Part shown: one piece after another, positions 26,610 through 39,683 of the stretch
Numbering within the stretch: the stretch's first letter is position 1
How the letters are laid out: the number at the start of each line of letters is the position of its first letter
Source: Calliopsis andreniformis
Lineage: Eukaryota; Arthropoda; Insecta; Hymenoptera; Andrenidae
DNA: 64,000 bases
Direction: 5' to 3'
Assembly: GCF_051401765.1 (NCBI RefSeq)
Contig: NW_027480468.1
Span: 3,348,001-3,412,000, forward strand
Made by a program: the position numbers and the translations under genes
The notes under the pieces: model-generated
Seen by the model: only the letters and a program-made list of their open reading frames with translations
The model's database searches: none
What the model was told of the DNA's origin: nothing

Positions 26610-27727
26610 GTCTGAAGATTGAGGATTCAGGATTGAGGATTCAGGATTGAGGTTTGAGGACTGAGGATTGAGGATTGAGGATTGAGAATTGAGGGTTGAG
26701 GAATGAGGATTGAAGACTGAGGGTTGGTTATTGAGGATTGAAGAATGAGGACTGAGGGTTGGGGATTGAGTATTGAGGATTGAAGATTGAGTATTGAGGA
26801 TTGAAGATTGCGGATTGAGGTCTGAGGATTGAGGATTGAGGATTGAGGATTGCGGGTTGAGGATTGAAGATTGAGGATTGAGGACTGAGGATTAAAGATT
26901 GAGTATTGAGGATTGAAGATTGAGGATCGATGATTGAGTATTGAGGATTGAGTATTGAGGATTGAGGATTGAGGATTGAGTATTGAAGATTGAGGATTGG
27001 TGATTGAGGATTGTGGATTGAGGATTGAGGATTGAGTATTGAGGATTGAGGATTGAAGATTGAGTATTGAGTATTGAAGATTGAGAATTGAGGATTGAGG
27101 TTTGAACATTGAGGACTGAGTGTTGAGGGTTGAAGATTGAGGATTGAGGATTGAGGATTGAGGATTGAGGATTGAGGATGAGGGCTGAGGGTTGAGGATT
27201 GAGGATTGAGGATTGAGGATTGACTATTGAGGATTGATGATTGAGGATTGGGGATTGAGGATTGAGGATTGGGGATTGAGGATTGAGGATTGAGGATTGA
27301 GGATTGCGGGTTGAGGATTGAAGATTGAAGATTGAGGATTGAGGACTGAGGATTAAAGATTGAGTATTGAGGATTGAGGATTGAGGACTGAAGGTTGAAT
27401 GTTGATGATTGAAGATTGAGGATTGAGGATTGAGCGTTGTGGATTGAGGACGAGGACTGAGGGTTGAGTTTTGATGTTTGAGGTCTGAGGATTGAGGAAT
27501 GAGAGTTGAGGGTTGAGGATTGAGGATTGAAGATTGAGGATTAAAGATTGAGTATTGAGGATTGAAGATTGAGGATTGATGATTGAGGATTGAGGATTGA
27601 GGATTGAGGATTGAGGATTGAGGATTGAGGATTGAGGGTTGAGGATTGAGGATTGAAGATTGAGTATTGAGGATTGAAGATTGAGGGTTGAGGATTGAGG
27701 GTTGAGGGTTGAGCGATGAGAATTGAT

Positions 27728-27839
27728 GTTTGTGGATAAAGATTTGAAGATTGCAGATTGAGTATTGCGTATGGAAAGCTCTGAACTGAGGATATTCTAG
27801 TGAGGATTGAGGATTGACAACTGATTGTTGAGGACTGAG
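27728..27839 (+). repeat. Landmark beta
   Basis: Anchor 27791. GATAGAG reads GATAAAG in this copy only. Confidence 0.85.
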
Positions 27840-28992
27840 GGCTGAAGATTGAGGATTCAGGATTGAGGATTCAGGATTGTGGTTTGAGGACTGAGGATTG
27901 AGGATTGAGGATTGAGGATTGAGGATTGAAGATTGAGGATTGGGTATCGAGGATTGAACATTGAGGATTGAGGATTGAGGATTGAGGATTGAGTATCGAA
28001 GATTGAATATTGCTGATTGAATATTGAGGATTGAGGTTTGAGGGTTGCGGATTGAGGACGAGGACTGAGGGTTGAGTATTGATGTTTGAGGTCTGAGGAT
28101 TGAGGATTGAGGATTGAGAATTGAGGATTGAGGAATGAGGATTGAAGACTGAGGATTGGTTATTGAGGATTGAAGAATGAGGACTGAGGGTTGAGGATTG
28201 AGTATTGAGGATTGAAGATTGAGTATTGAGGATAGAAGATTGCGGATTGAGGACTGAGGATTGAGGATTGAGGATTGAGGATTGCGGGTTGAGGATTGAA
28301 GATCGAAGATTGAGGATTGAGGACTGAGGATTAAAGATTGAGTATTGAGGATTGAAGATTGAGGATTGATGATTGAGGATTGAGGATTGAGTATTGAGGA
28401 TTGAGGATTGAGGATTGAGGATTGAGGACTGAAGATTGAATGTTGATGATTGAAGATTGACGATTGAGGATTGAGCGTTGTGGAATGAGGACGAGGACTG
28501 AGGGTTGAGTATTGATGTTTGAGGTCTGAGGATTGATGATTGAGGGTTGAGGATTGAGGATTGAGGACTGAGGATTGTAGATTGTGGTTTGGGTATTGAG
28601 GATTGAAGAATGAGGATTGAGGATTGAGGATTGAGGATTGAGGATCGAAGGTTGAGTTTTGAGGATTGAAGATTGAGGATTGAGGATTGAGGATTGAGGA
28701 TTGAGGATTGAGGATTGCGGATTGAGGATTGAGGATTGAGGATTGAGGATTAAACATTGAGTATTGAGGATTGAAGATTGAGGATTGATGATTGAGTATT
28801 GAGGATTGAGGATTGAGGATTGAGGGTTGAGGATTGAGTATTGAAGATTGAGGATTGATGATTGAGGATTGAGGATTGAGGGATGAGGATTGAGTATTGA
28901 AGATTGAGGATTGATGATTGAGGATTGAGGATTGAGGGATGAGGATTGAGTATTGAGGATTGAGGATAGAAGATTAAGGATTGAGGATTAAG

Positions 28993-29104
28993 GATTAAAG
29001 ATTGAGTATTGAAGATTGCAGATTGAGTATTGAGTATTGAAAACTGTGAATTGAGGATATTCGATTGCGGATTGAGGATTGTCACCTGATTGTTCAGGAC
29101 TGAG
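28993..29104 (+). repeat. Landmark gamma, GATATTCG variant
   Basis: Anchor 29056, third of the GATATTCG group, with an additional GATTGCG unit following. 350 bp before alpha. Confidence 0.85.
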
Positions 29105-29342
29105 GGCTGAAGATTGAGGATTCAGGATTGAGGATTCAGAATTGAGGTTTGAGGAGTGAGGATTGAGGATTGAGGATTGAAGATTGAGTATTGAGGATTG
29201 AAGATTGACGATTGAGGATTGCGGATTGATGATTGAGAATTGAGGATTGAAGATTGAGGATTGAGGATTGAGGATTGAGGGTTGAGGATAGAAGATTGAG
29301 GTTTGGGGACTGAGTATTGAGGGTTGAGTGATGAGAATTGGT

Positions 29343-29454
29343 GTTTGTGGATAGAGATTTAAAGATTGCAGATTGAGTATTGTGTATTGAAAACTGTGAA
29401 TTGATGATATTCTATTGAGGATTGAGAATTGACAACTGATTGTTGAGGACTGAG
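29343..29454 (+). repeat. Landmark alpha
   Basis: Anchor 29406, 853 bp before epsilon 30259. The unit after the landmark is GATTGCG instead of GATTGAG. Confidence 0.9.
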
Positions 29455-30195
29455 GTCTGAAGATTGCGGATTCAGGATTGAGGATTCAGGATTGAGGTTT
29501 GAGGACTGAGGATTGAGGATTGAGGATTGAGAATTGAGGATTGAGGAATGAGGATTGAAGACTGAGGGTTGGTTATTGAGGATTGAAGAATGAGGACTGG
29601 GGGTTGAGGATTGAGTATTGAGGATTGAAGATTGAGTATTGAGGATTGAAGATTGCGGATTGAGGACTGAGGATTGAGGATTGAGGATTGAGGATTGCGG
29701 GTTGAGGATTGAAGATTGAAGATTGAGGATTGAGGACTGAGGATTAAAGATTGAGTATTGAGCATTGAAGATTGAGGATCGATGATTGAGTATTGAGGAT
29801 TGAGTATTGAGGATTGAGGATTGAGGATTGAGTATTGAAGATTGAGGATTGGTGATTGAGGATTGTGGATTGAGGATTGAGGATTGAGTATTGAGGATTG
29901 AGGATTGAAGATTGAGTATTGAGTATTGAAGATTGAGAATTGAGGATTGAGGTTTGAACATTGAGGACTGAGTGTTGAGGGTTGAAGATTGAGGATTGAG
30001 GATTGAGGATTGAGGATTGAGGATTGAGGATGAGGGCTGAGGGTTGAGGATTGAGGTTTAAGGACTGAGGACTGAGGATTGAGGATTGAGAATTGAGGAT
30101 TGAGGATTGAGGATTGAGGATTGGGGATTGAGGATTGAGGATTGATGATTGAGGATTGGGGACTGAGTGTTGAGGTTTGAGTGACGAGAATTGAT

Positions 30196-30307
30196 GTTTG
30201 TGGGTAGAGATTTAAAGATTACAGATTCAGTATTGAGTATTGAAAACTGTGAATTGATGATATTCTATTGAGGATTGAGAAATGACAACTGATTGTTGAG
30301 GACTGAG
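30196..30307 (+). repeat. Landmark epsilon
   Basis: Anchor 30259, standard epsilon with AAATGAC and a GTCAGAA unit after the core. Confidence 0.85.
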
Positions 30308-31048
30308 GTCAGAAGATTGAGGATTCAGGATTGAGGATTCAGGATTGAGGTTTGAGGTCTGAGGATTGAGGATTGAGGAGCGAGGATTGAGGATTGAGGA
30401 TAGAGGATTGAAGATTGAGGATTGGGTATTGCTGATTGAACTTTGAGGAATGAGGATTGAGGATTGAGGATTGAGGATTGAGGATTGAGAACTGAAGATT
30501 GAATGTTGATGATTGAAGATTGAGGATTGAGGATTGAGTGTTGTGGAATGAGGACGAGGACTGAGGGGTGAGTATTGATGTTTGAGGTCTGAGGATTGAG
30601 GATTGAGGGTTGAGGATTGAGGATTGAGGATTGAGGATTGTAGATTGTGGTTTGGGTATTGAGGATTGAAGAATGAGGATTGAGGATTGAGGATTGAGGA
30701 TTGAGGATTGAGGATTGAGGATTGCGGATTGAGGATTGAGGATTAAAGATTGAGTATTGAGGATTGAAGATTGAGGATTGATGATTGAGTATTGAGGATT
30801 GAGGATTGAGGATTGCGGATTGAGGATTGAGGATTGAGGATTGAGGATTAAAGATTGAGTATTGAGGATTGAGGATTGAGGATTGAAGATTGAGTAATGA
30901 GGATTGAAGATTGACGATTGAGGATTGCGGATTGATGATTGTGTATTGAGGATTGAAGATTGAGGATTGAGGATTGAGGATTGAGGGTTGAGGATAGAAG
31001 ATTGAGGTTTGGGGACTGAGTATTGAGCGTTGAGTGATGAGAATTGGT

Positions 31049-31160
31049 GTTTGTGGATAGAGATTTAAAGATTGTAGATTGAGTATTGTGTATTGAAAAC
31101 TGTGAATTGATGATGTTCTATAGAGGATTGAGAATTGACAACTGATTGTTGAGGACTGAG
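31049..31160 (+). repeat. Landmark alpha, divergent
   Basis: Anchor 31112. GATATTC-TATTGAG reads GATGTTC-TATAGAG and GATTGCA reads GATTGTA, making this the most altered alpha core. Confidence 0.85.
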
Positions 31161-32250
31161 GTCTGAAGATTGAGGATTCAGGATTGAGGATTCAGGATTG
31201 AGGTTTGAGGACAGAGGATTGAGGATTGAGGATTGGGGATTGAGGATTGAGGATTGAGGATTGAAGATTCAGGATTGGGTATTGCGGATTGAACATTGAG
31301 GATTGAGGATTCAGGATTGAGGATTGAGGATTGAGGACTGAATATTGAATATTGATGATTGAACATTGAGGATTGAGGATTGAGGGTTGTGGATTGAGGA
31401 CAAGGACTGGGGGTTCAGTATTGATGGTTGAGGTCTGATTATTGAGGATTGAGTATTGAGAATTGAGGACTGAAGGTTGAGTATTGAGGATTGAAGATTG
31501 AGGATTGAGGATTGAGGATTGAGTATTGAGGATTGAGGATTGAGGACTGAGGATTGAGGATTGAGGTTTGAGGATTGAGGATTGAGGATTGAGGATTGAA
31601 GATTGAGGATTGGGTATCGAGGATTGAACATTGAGGATTGAGGAATGAGGATTGAGGATTGAGGATTGAGTATTGAAGATTGAATATTGATGATTGAAGA
31701 TTGAGGATTGAGGATTGAGGGTTGCGGACTGAGGACGAGGACTGAGGGTTGAGTATTGATGTTTGAGGTCTGAGGATTGAGGATTGAGGATTGAGAATTG
31801 AGGATTGAGGAATGAGGATTGAGGACTGAGGATTGGTTATTGAGGATTGAAGAATGAGGACTGAGGGTTGAGGATTGAGTATTGAGGATTGAATATTGAG
31901 TATTGTGGATTGAAGGTTGCGGATTCAGGACTGAGGATTGAGGATTGAGGATTGAGGATTGCGGGTTGATGATTGAAGATTGAAGATTGAGGATTGAGGA
32001 CTGAGGATTAAAGATTGAGTATTGAGGATTGAAGATTGAGGATTGAGGATTGAGTATTGAGGATTGAGGATTGAGGACTGAGGATTGAGGATTGAGGTTT
32101 GAGGATTGAGGACTGAGGATTGAGGATTGAATATTGAGGATTGGGTATCGAGGATTGAACATTGAGGATTGAGGATTGAGGATTGACGGTTGAGGATAGA
32201 AGATTGAGGTTTGGGGACTGAGTATTGAGGGTTGAGAGATGAGAATTGGT
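31049..32250 (+). repeat. 1202-bp alpha-L-K block, copy 3
   Basis: Same length and internal offsets (L +287, K +622) as 8551-9752 and 15568-16769, although the first landmark carries several private substitutions. Confidence 0.85.
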
Positions 32251-32362
32251 GTTTGTGGATAGAGATTTAAAGATTGCAGATTGAGTATTGTGTATTGAAA
32301 ACTACGAATTGATGATATTCTATTGAGGATTGAGAATTGACAACTGATTGTTGAGGACTGAG
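32251..32362 (+). repeat. Landmark alpha
   Basis: Anchor 32314. AACTGTG reads AACTACG. No L follows at +287. Confidence 0.9.
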
Positions 32363-34109
32363 GTCTGAAGATTGAGGATTCAGGATTGAGGATTCAGGAT
32401 TGAGGTTTGAGGACTGAGGATTGAGGATTGAGGATTGGGGATTGAGGATTGAGGATTGAGGATTGAAGATTCAGGATTGGGTATTGCGGATTGAACATTG
32501 AGGATTGAGGATTGAGGATTGAGGATTGAGGTTTGAGAACTGAATATTGAATATTGATGATTGAACATTGAGTATTGAGGTTTGAAGACTGACGATTGAG
32601 GGTTGAGGAATGCGGATTGAGGACTGAGGATTGAGGATTGGGTATTGAGGATTGCGGGTTGATGATTGAAGATTGAAGATTGAGGATTGAGGACTGAGGA
32701 TTAAAGATTGAGTATTGAGGATTGAAGATTGAGGATTGAGGATTGAGTATTGAGGATTGAGGATTGAGGACTGAGGATTGAGGATTGAGGTTTGAGGACT
32801 GAGGATTGAAGATTGAGGATTGAAGATTGAGGATTGGGTATCGAGGATTGAACATTGAGGATTGAGCAATGAGGATTGAGGATTGAGGATTGAGTATTGA
32901 AGATTGAATATTGATGATTGAAGATTGAGGATTGAGGATTGAGGGTTACGGATTGAGGACGAGGGCTGAGGGTTGAGTATTGATGTTCGATGTCTGAGGA
33001 TTGAGGATTGAGAATTGAGAATTGAGGATTGAGGAATGAGGATTGAAGACTGAGGATTGGATATTGAGGATTGAAGAATGAGGACTGAGGGTTGAGGATT
33101 GAGTATTGAGGATTGAATATTGAGTATTGAGGATTGAAGGTTGCGGATTGAGGACTGAGGATTGAGGATTGAGGATTGAGGATTGCGGGTTGATGATTGA
33201 AGATTGAAGATTGAGGATTGAGGACTGAGGATTAAAGATTGAGTATTGAGGATTGAAGATTGAGGATTGAGGATTGAATATTGCGGATTGAGGACTGAGG
33301 ATTGAGGATTGAGGATTGAGGATTGCGGGTTGAGGATTGAAGATTGAAGATTGAGGATTGAGGACTGAGGATTAAAGATTGAGTATTGAGGATTGAAGAT
33401 TGAGGATTGAGGACTGAGGATTGAGGATTGAGGATTGAGGATTGAGGATTGATGATTGAAGATTGCGGACTGAGGATTGAAGATTGAGGATTGAAGATTG
33501 AGGATTGATGATTGAGGATTGAGGATTGAGTATTGAGGATTGAGGATTGAGGATTGAGTATTGAAGATTGAGGATTGGTGATTGAGGATTGTGGATTGAG
33601 GATTGAGGATTGAGTATTGAGGATTGAGGATTGAAGATTGAGTATTGAGTATTGAAGATTGAGAATTGAGGATTGAGGTTTGAACATTGATGACTGAGTG
33701 TTGAGGGTTGAAGATTGAGGATTGAGGATTGAGGATTGAGGATTGAGGATTGAGGATGAGGGCTGAGGGTTGAGGATTGAGGTTTAAGGACTGAGGACTG
33801 AGGGTTGAGGATTGAGAATTGGGGATTGAGGATTGAGGATTGAAGATTGAGGATTGGGTATTGAGGATTGAAGGATGAGGATTGAGGATTGAGGATAGAG
33901 GATTGAGGATTGAGGATTGAAGATTGAGTATTGAGGTTTGAAGACTGACGATTGAGGGTTGAGGAATGCGGATTGAGGATTGAGGTTCGAGGATTGATGA
34001 TTGAGTATTGACGATTGAAGATTGAGGGTTGAGGATTGGGGATTGAGATTGAGGATTGATGATTGAGGATTGGGGACTGAGTGTTCAGGTTTGAGTGATG
34101 AGAATTGAC

Positions 34110-34221
34110 GTTTGTGGGTAGAGATTTAAAGATTACAGATTCAGTATTGAGTATTGAAAACTGTGAATTGATGATATTCTATTGAGGATTGAGAAATGAC
34201 AACTGATTGTTGAGGACTGAG
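34110..34221 (+). repeat. Landmark epsilon
   Basis: Anchor 34173, standard epsilon core, preceded by a GAC step instead of GAT before GTTTGTG. Confidence 0.85.
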
Positions 34222-34913
34222 GTCAGAAGATTGAGGATTCAGGATTGAGGATTCAGGATTGAGGTTTGAGGTCTGAGGATTGAGGATTGAGGAGCGAGGA
34301 TTGAGGATTGAGGATTGAGGATTGAAGATTGAGGATTGGGTATTGCTGATTGAACTTTGAGGAATGAGGATTGAGGATTAAGGATTGAGGATTGAGGATT
34401 GAGGACTCAAGATTGAATGTTGATGATTGAAGATTGAGGATTGAGGATTGAGCGTTGTGGAATGAGGACGAGGACTGAGGGTTGAGTATTGATGTTTGAG
34501 GTCTGAGGATTGAGGATTGAGGGTTGAGGATTGAGGATTGAGGATTGAGGATTGTAGATTGTGGTTTGGGTATTGAGGATTGAAGAATGAGGATTGAGGA
34601 TTGAGGATTGAGAATTGAGGATCGAAGGTTGAGCTTTGAGGATTGAAGATTGAGGATTGAGGATTGAGGATTGAGGATTGAGGATTGAGGATTGCGGATT
34701 GAGGATTGAGGATTGAGGATTGAGGATTAAAGATTGAGTATTGAGGATTGAAGATTGAGGATTGATGATTGAGTATTGAGGATTGAGGATTGAGGATTGA
34801 GGGTTGAGTATTGAGTATTGAAGATTGAGGATTGATGATTGAGTATTGAGGATTGAGGGATGAGGATTGAGTATTGAGGATTGAGGATTGAAGATTAAGG
34901 ATTGAGGATTAAG

Positions 34914-35025
34914 GATTAAAGATTGAGTATTGAAGATTGCAGATTGAGTATTGAGTATTGAAAACTGTGAATTGAGGATATTCTATTGAGGATTGAGGAT
35001 TGTCACCTGATTGTTCACGACTGAG
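34914..35025 (+). repeat. Landmark gamma, CACGAC variant
   Basis: Anchor 34977. TGTTCAG-GACTGAG reads TGTTCAC-GACTGAG, shared with 37571 and 42692. Confidence 0.85.
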
Positions 35026-35263
35026 GGCTGAAGATTGAGGATTCAGGATTGAGGTTTCAGAATTGAGGTTTGAGGAGTGAGGATTGAGGATTGAGGATTG
35101 AGGATTGAGTATTGAGGATTGTAGATTGACGATTGAGGATTGCGGATTGATGATTGAGTATTGAGGATTGAAGATTGAGGATTGAGGATTGAGGATTGAG
35201 GGTTGAGGATAGAAGATTGAAGTTTGGGGACTGAGTATTGAGGGTTGAGTGATGAGAATTGGT

Positions 35264-35375
35264 GTTTGTGGATAGAGATTTAAAGATTGCAGATTGAGTA
35301 TTGTGTATTGAAAACTGTGAATTGATGATATTCTATTGAGGATTGAGAATTGACAACTGATTGTTGAGGACTGAG
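35264..35375 (+). repeat. Landmark alpha
   Basis: Anchor 35327. L at +287, but K comes 314 bp later rather than 335, a loss of 21 bp that the copy at 40098/40412 shares. Confidence 0.9.
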
Positions 35376-36717
35376 GTCTGAAGATTGAGGATTCAGGATT
35401 GAGGATTCAGGATTGAGGTTTGAGGACTGAGGATTGAGGATTGAGGATTGGGGATTGAGGATTGAGGATTGATGATTGAAGATTCAGGATTGGGTATTGC
35501 GGATTGAACATTGAGGATTGAGGATTGAGGATTGAGGATTGAGAATTGAGGACTGAATATTGAATATTGATGATTGAACATTGAGGATTGAGGATTGAGG
35601 GTTGTGGATTGAGGACAAGGACTGGGGGTTCAGTATTGATGGTTGAGGTCTGATTATTGAGGATTGAGTATTGAGAATTGAGGACTGAAGATTGAGTATT
35701 GAGGATTGAAGATTGAGTATTGAGGATTGAGGATTGAGGACTGAGGATTGAGGATTGAGGTTTGAGGATTGAGGATTGAGGATTGAGGATTGAAGATTGA
35801 GGATTGGGTATCGAGGATTGAACATTGAGGATTGAGGAATGAGGATTGAGGATTGAGGATTGAGTATTGAAGATTGAATATTGATGATTGAAGATTGAGG
35901 ATTGAGGATTGAGGGTTGCGGATTGAGGACGAGGACTGAGGGTTGAGTATTGATGTTTGAGGTCTGAGGATTGAGGATTGAGGATTGAGAATTGAGGATT
36001 GAGGAATGAGGATTGAAGACTGAGGATTGGTTATTGAGGATTGAATAGTGAGGACTGAGGGTTGAGGATTGAGTATTGAGGATTGAATATTGAGTATTGT
36101 GGATTGAAGGTTGCGGATTGAGGACTGAGGATTGAGGATTGAGGATTGAGGATTGCGGGTTGATGACTGAAGATTGAAGATTGAGGATTGAGGACTGAGG
36201 ATTAAAGATTGAGTATTGAGGATTGAAGATTGAGGATTGAGGATTGAGTATTGAGGATTGAGGATTGAGGACTGAGGATTGAGGATAGAGGGTTGAGGAT
36301 TGAGGATTGAGGATTGAAGATTGAGTATTGAGGATTGAAGATTGCGGATTGAGGACTGAGGATTGAGGATTGAGGATTGAGGATTGCGAGTTGAGGATTG
36401 AAGATTGAAGATTGAGGATTGAGGACTGAGGATTAAAGATAGAGTATTGAGGATTGAAGATTGAGGATTGATGATTGAGGATTGAGGATTGAGTATTGAG
36501 GATTGAGGATTGAGGATTGAGTATTGAAGATTGAGGATTGATGATTGAGGATTGAGGATTGAGGGTTGAGGATTGAGTATTGGGGATTGAGGATTGAAGA
36601 TTGAGGATTGAGAATTGAGGATTAAAGATTGAGTATTGAGGATTGAAGATTGAGAATTGAGGATTGAGGATTGAACATTGAGGACTGAGTGTTGAGGGTT
36701 GAGTGACGAGAATTGAT

Positions 36718-36829
36718 GTTTGTGGATAGTGATTTGAAGATTTTAGATTGAGTATTGAGTATTGAAAACTGTGAATTAAGGATATTCTATTGAGGATTGA
36801 GGATTGTCACCTGATTGTTGAGGACTGAG
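36718..36829 (+). repeat. Landmark delta, subtype 1
   Basis: Anchor 36781. Delta has GATAGTG, GATTTTA, AATTAAG before GATATTC, then GATTGTC-ACCTGAT. Subtype 1 has GATTGAG after GATTTTA. This is the leftmost delta in the window. Confidence 0.85.
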
Positions 36830-37570
36830 GTTTGAAGATTGAGGATTCAGGATTGAGGATTCAGGATTGAGGTTTGAGGAATGAGGATTGAGCATTGAGG
36901 AGTGAGGATTGAGGATTGAGGATTGAGGTTTGAGGATTGAGGATTGAGGATTGAGGATTGATGATTGAATATTGAGGATTGGGTATTGCTGATTGAACTT
37001 TGAGGAATGAGGATTGAGGATTGAGGATTGAGGATTGAGCATTGAGGACTGAAGATTGAATGTTGATGATTGAAGATTGAGGATTGAGGATTGAGCGTTG
37101 TGGAATGAGGACGAGGACTGAGGGTTGAGTATTGATGTTTGAGGTCTGAGGATTGAGGATTGAGGGTTGAGGATTGAGGATTGAGGATTGAGGATTGAGG
37201 ATTGTAGATTGTGGTTTGGGTATTGAGGATTGAAGAATGAGGATTGAGGATTGAGGATTGAGGATTGAGGATTGAGGATCGAAGGATGAGCTTTGAGAAT
37301 TGAAGATTGAGGATTGAGGATTGAGGATTGAGGATTAAGGATTGAGGATTGCGGATTGAGGATTGAGGATTGAGGATTGAGGATTAAAGATTGAGTATTG
37401 AGGATTGAAGATTGAGGATTGATGATTGAGTATTGAGGATTGAGGATTGAGGATTGAGGGTTGAGGATTGAGTATTGAAGATTGAGGGTTGATGATTGAG
37501 GATTGAGGATTGAGGGATGGGGATTGTGTATTGAGGATTGAGGATTGAAGATTAAGGATTGAGGATTAAG

Positions 37571-37682
37571 GATTAAAGATTGAGTATTGAAGATTGCAGA
37601 TTGAGTATTGAGTATTGAAAACTGTGAATTGAGGATATTCTATTGAGGATTGAGGATTGTCACCTGATTGTTCACGACTGAG
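37571..37682 (+). repeat. Landmark gamma, CACGAC variant
   Basis: Anchor 37634, 853 bp after delta and 350 bp before alpha. Confidence 0.85.
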
Positions 37683-37920
37683 GGCTGAAGATTGAGGATT
37701 CAGGATTGAGGATTCAGAATTGAGGTTTGAGGAGTGAGGATTGAGGATTGAGGATTGAAGATTGAGTATTGAGGATTGAAGATTGACGATTGAGGATTGC
37801 GGATTGATGATTGAGTATTGAGGATTGAAGATTGAGGATTGAGGATTGAGGATTGAGGGTTGAGGATAGAAGATTGAAGTTTGGGGACTGAGTATTGAGG
37901 GTTGAGTGATGAGAATTGGT

Positions 37921-38032
37921 GTTTGTGGATAGAGATTTAAAGATTGCAGATTGAGTATTGTGTATTGAAAACTGTGAATTGATGATATTCTATTGAGGAT
38001 TGAGAATTGACAACTGATTGTTGAGGACTGAG
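37921..38032 (+). repeat. Landmark alpha
   Basis: Anchor 37984, opening the first 1651-bp block. Confidence 0.9.
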
Positions 38033-39571
38033 GTCTGAAGATTGAGGATTCAGGATTGAGGATTCAGGATTGAGGTTTGAGGACTGAGGATTGAGGATTG
38101 AGGATTGGGGATTGAGGATTGAGGATTGAGGATTGAAGATTCAGGATTGGGTATTGCGGATTGAACATTGAGGATTGAGGATTGAGGATTGAGGATTGAG
38201 GATTGAGGACTGAATATTGAATATTGATGATTGAACATTGAGGATTGAGGATTGAGGGTTGTGGATTGAGGACAAGGACTGGGGGATCAGTATTGATGGT
38301 TGAGGTCTGATTATTGAGGATTGAGTATTGAGAATTGAGGACTGAAGATTGAGTATTGAGGATTGAAGATTGAGTATTGAGGATTGAGGATTGAGGACTG
38401 AGGATTGAGGATTGAGGTTTGAGGATTGAGGATTGAGGATTGAGGATTGAAGATTGAGGACTGGGTATCGAGGATTGAACATTGAGGATTGAGGAATGAG
38501 GATTGAGGATTGAGGATTGAGTATTGAAGATTGAATATTGATGATTGAAGATTGAGGATTGAGGATTGAGGGTTGCGGATTGAGGATTGAGGATTGAGTA
38601 TTGAGGATTGATGATTGAGGATTGAGTATTGAAGATTGAGGATTGATGATTGAGGATTGTGGATTGAGGATTGAGGATTGAGTATTGAGGATTGAGGATT
38701 GAAGATTGAGTATTGAGGATTGAAGATTGAGAATTGAGGATTGAGGTTTGAACATTAAGGACTGAGTGTTGAGGGTTGAAGATTGAGGATTGAGGACTGA
38801 CGATTGAAGATTGAGGATTGGTTATTGAGGATTGAAGAATGAGGACTGAGGGTTGATGATTGAGGATTGTGGATTGAAGATTGAGTATTGAGGATTGAAG
38901 ATTGCGGATTGAGGACTGAGGATTGAGGATTGAGGATTGAGGATTGCGGGTTGAGGGTTGAAGATTGAAGATTGAGGATTGAGGAGTGAGGATTAAAGAT
39001 TGAGTATTGAGGATTGACGATTGAGGATTGATGATTGAGCATTGAGGATTGAGTATTGAGGATTGAGAATTGAGGATTGAGGAATGAGGATTGAAGATTG
39101 AGGATTGGTTATTGAGGATTGAAGAATGAGGACAGAGGGTTGAGGATTGAGAATTGAGGATTGAAGATTGAGTATTGAGGATTGAAGGTTGCGGATTGAG
39201 GACTGAGGATTGAGGATTGAGGATTGAGGATTGCGAGTTGAGGATTGAAGATTGAAGATTGAGGATCGAGGACTGAGGATTAAAGATTGAGTATTGAGGA
39301 TTGAAGATCGAGGATTGATGATTGAGGATTGAGGATTGAGTATTGAGGATTGAGGATTGAGGATTGAGTATTGAAGATTGAGGATTGATGATTGAGGATT
39401 GAGGATTGAGGATTGAGGGTTGAGGATTGAGTATTGGGGATTGAGGATTGAAGATTGAGGATTGAGGATTGAGGATTAAAGATTGAGTATTGAGGATTGA
39501 AGATTGAGAATTGAGGATTGAGGATTGAACATTGAGGACTGAGTGTTGAGGGTTGAGTGATGAGAATTGAT
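37921..39571 (+). repeat. 1651-bp alpha-to-delta block, copy 1
   Basis: Anchor distance 1651 bp, which is 235 heptamers plus the single 6-bp unit of L at 38271. A GAACATT-AAGG variant lies 771 bp after the alpha anchor. Four further copies have the same total length. Confidence 0.85.
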
Positions 39572-39683
39572 GTTTGTGGATAGTGATTTGAAGATTTTAG
39601 AGTGAGTATTGAGTATTGAAAACTGTGAATTAAGGATATTCTATTGAGGATTGAGGATTGTCACCTGATTGTTGAGGACTGAG
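39572..39683 (+). repeat. Landmark delta, subtype 2
   Basis: Anchor 39635. Subtype 2 has GAGTGAG after GATTTTA. It closes the first 1651-bp block. Confidence 0.85.

Larger units (their letters stand above)
25302..28745 (+). repeat. 5.6-kb-offset duplication, copy 2
   Basis: Second copy of 19697-23160. It lacks 22 bp near 25733 (removing a K motif) and 19 bp near 26349, both out of the 7-bp register, and has an extra 14 bp near 27865. The longest uninterrupted - strand open frame of the window lies over this copy, a consequence of which stop-creating variants it happens to lack. Confidence 0.75.
18901..29342 (+). repeat. Block F: K-rich region with beta, gamma and alpha
   Basis: Landmark order: gamma 20640, alpha 20990, beta 22220, beta 25036, gamma 26230, alpha 26561, beta 27791, gamma 29056. 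A pair of K motifs 433 bp apart occurs at 19697/20130, 22472/22905 and 28057/28490; a fourth site (25302) has lost its second K through a 22-bp deletion. All three gamma copies here share the private variant GATATTCG. Confidence 0.85.
29343..35263 (+). repeat. Block G: epsilon and alpha mixture
   Basis: Order: alpha 29406, epsilon 30259, alpha 31112, alpha 32314, epsilon 34173, gamma 34977. Alpha to epsilon and epsilon to alpha are both 853 bp. Minor 6-bp units lie at 30029 and 33755, K at 30553, 31734, 32958 and 34467, and L at 31399. A one-base deletion sits near 34048. Confidence 0.8.

Noticed and set aside
26892..28757. 621-codon open frame on the - strand, and dozens of others of 62 to 424 codons
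   Set aside because: All read the same seven-residue cycle, overlap one another in different frames, begin at the GAACATT-type variant, and end at single-base variants of the satellite unit. No domain, signal peptide or codon bias is visible, and the open state follows from the heptamer itself.
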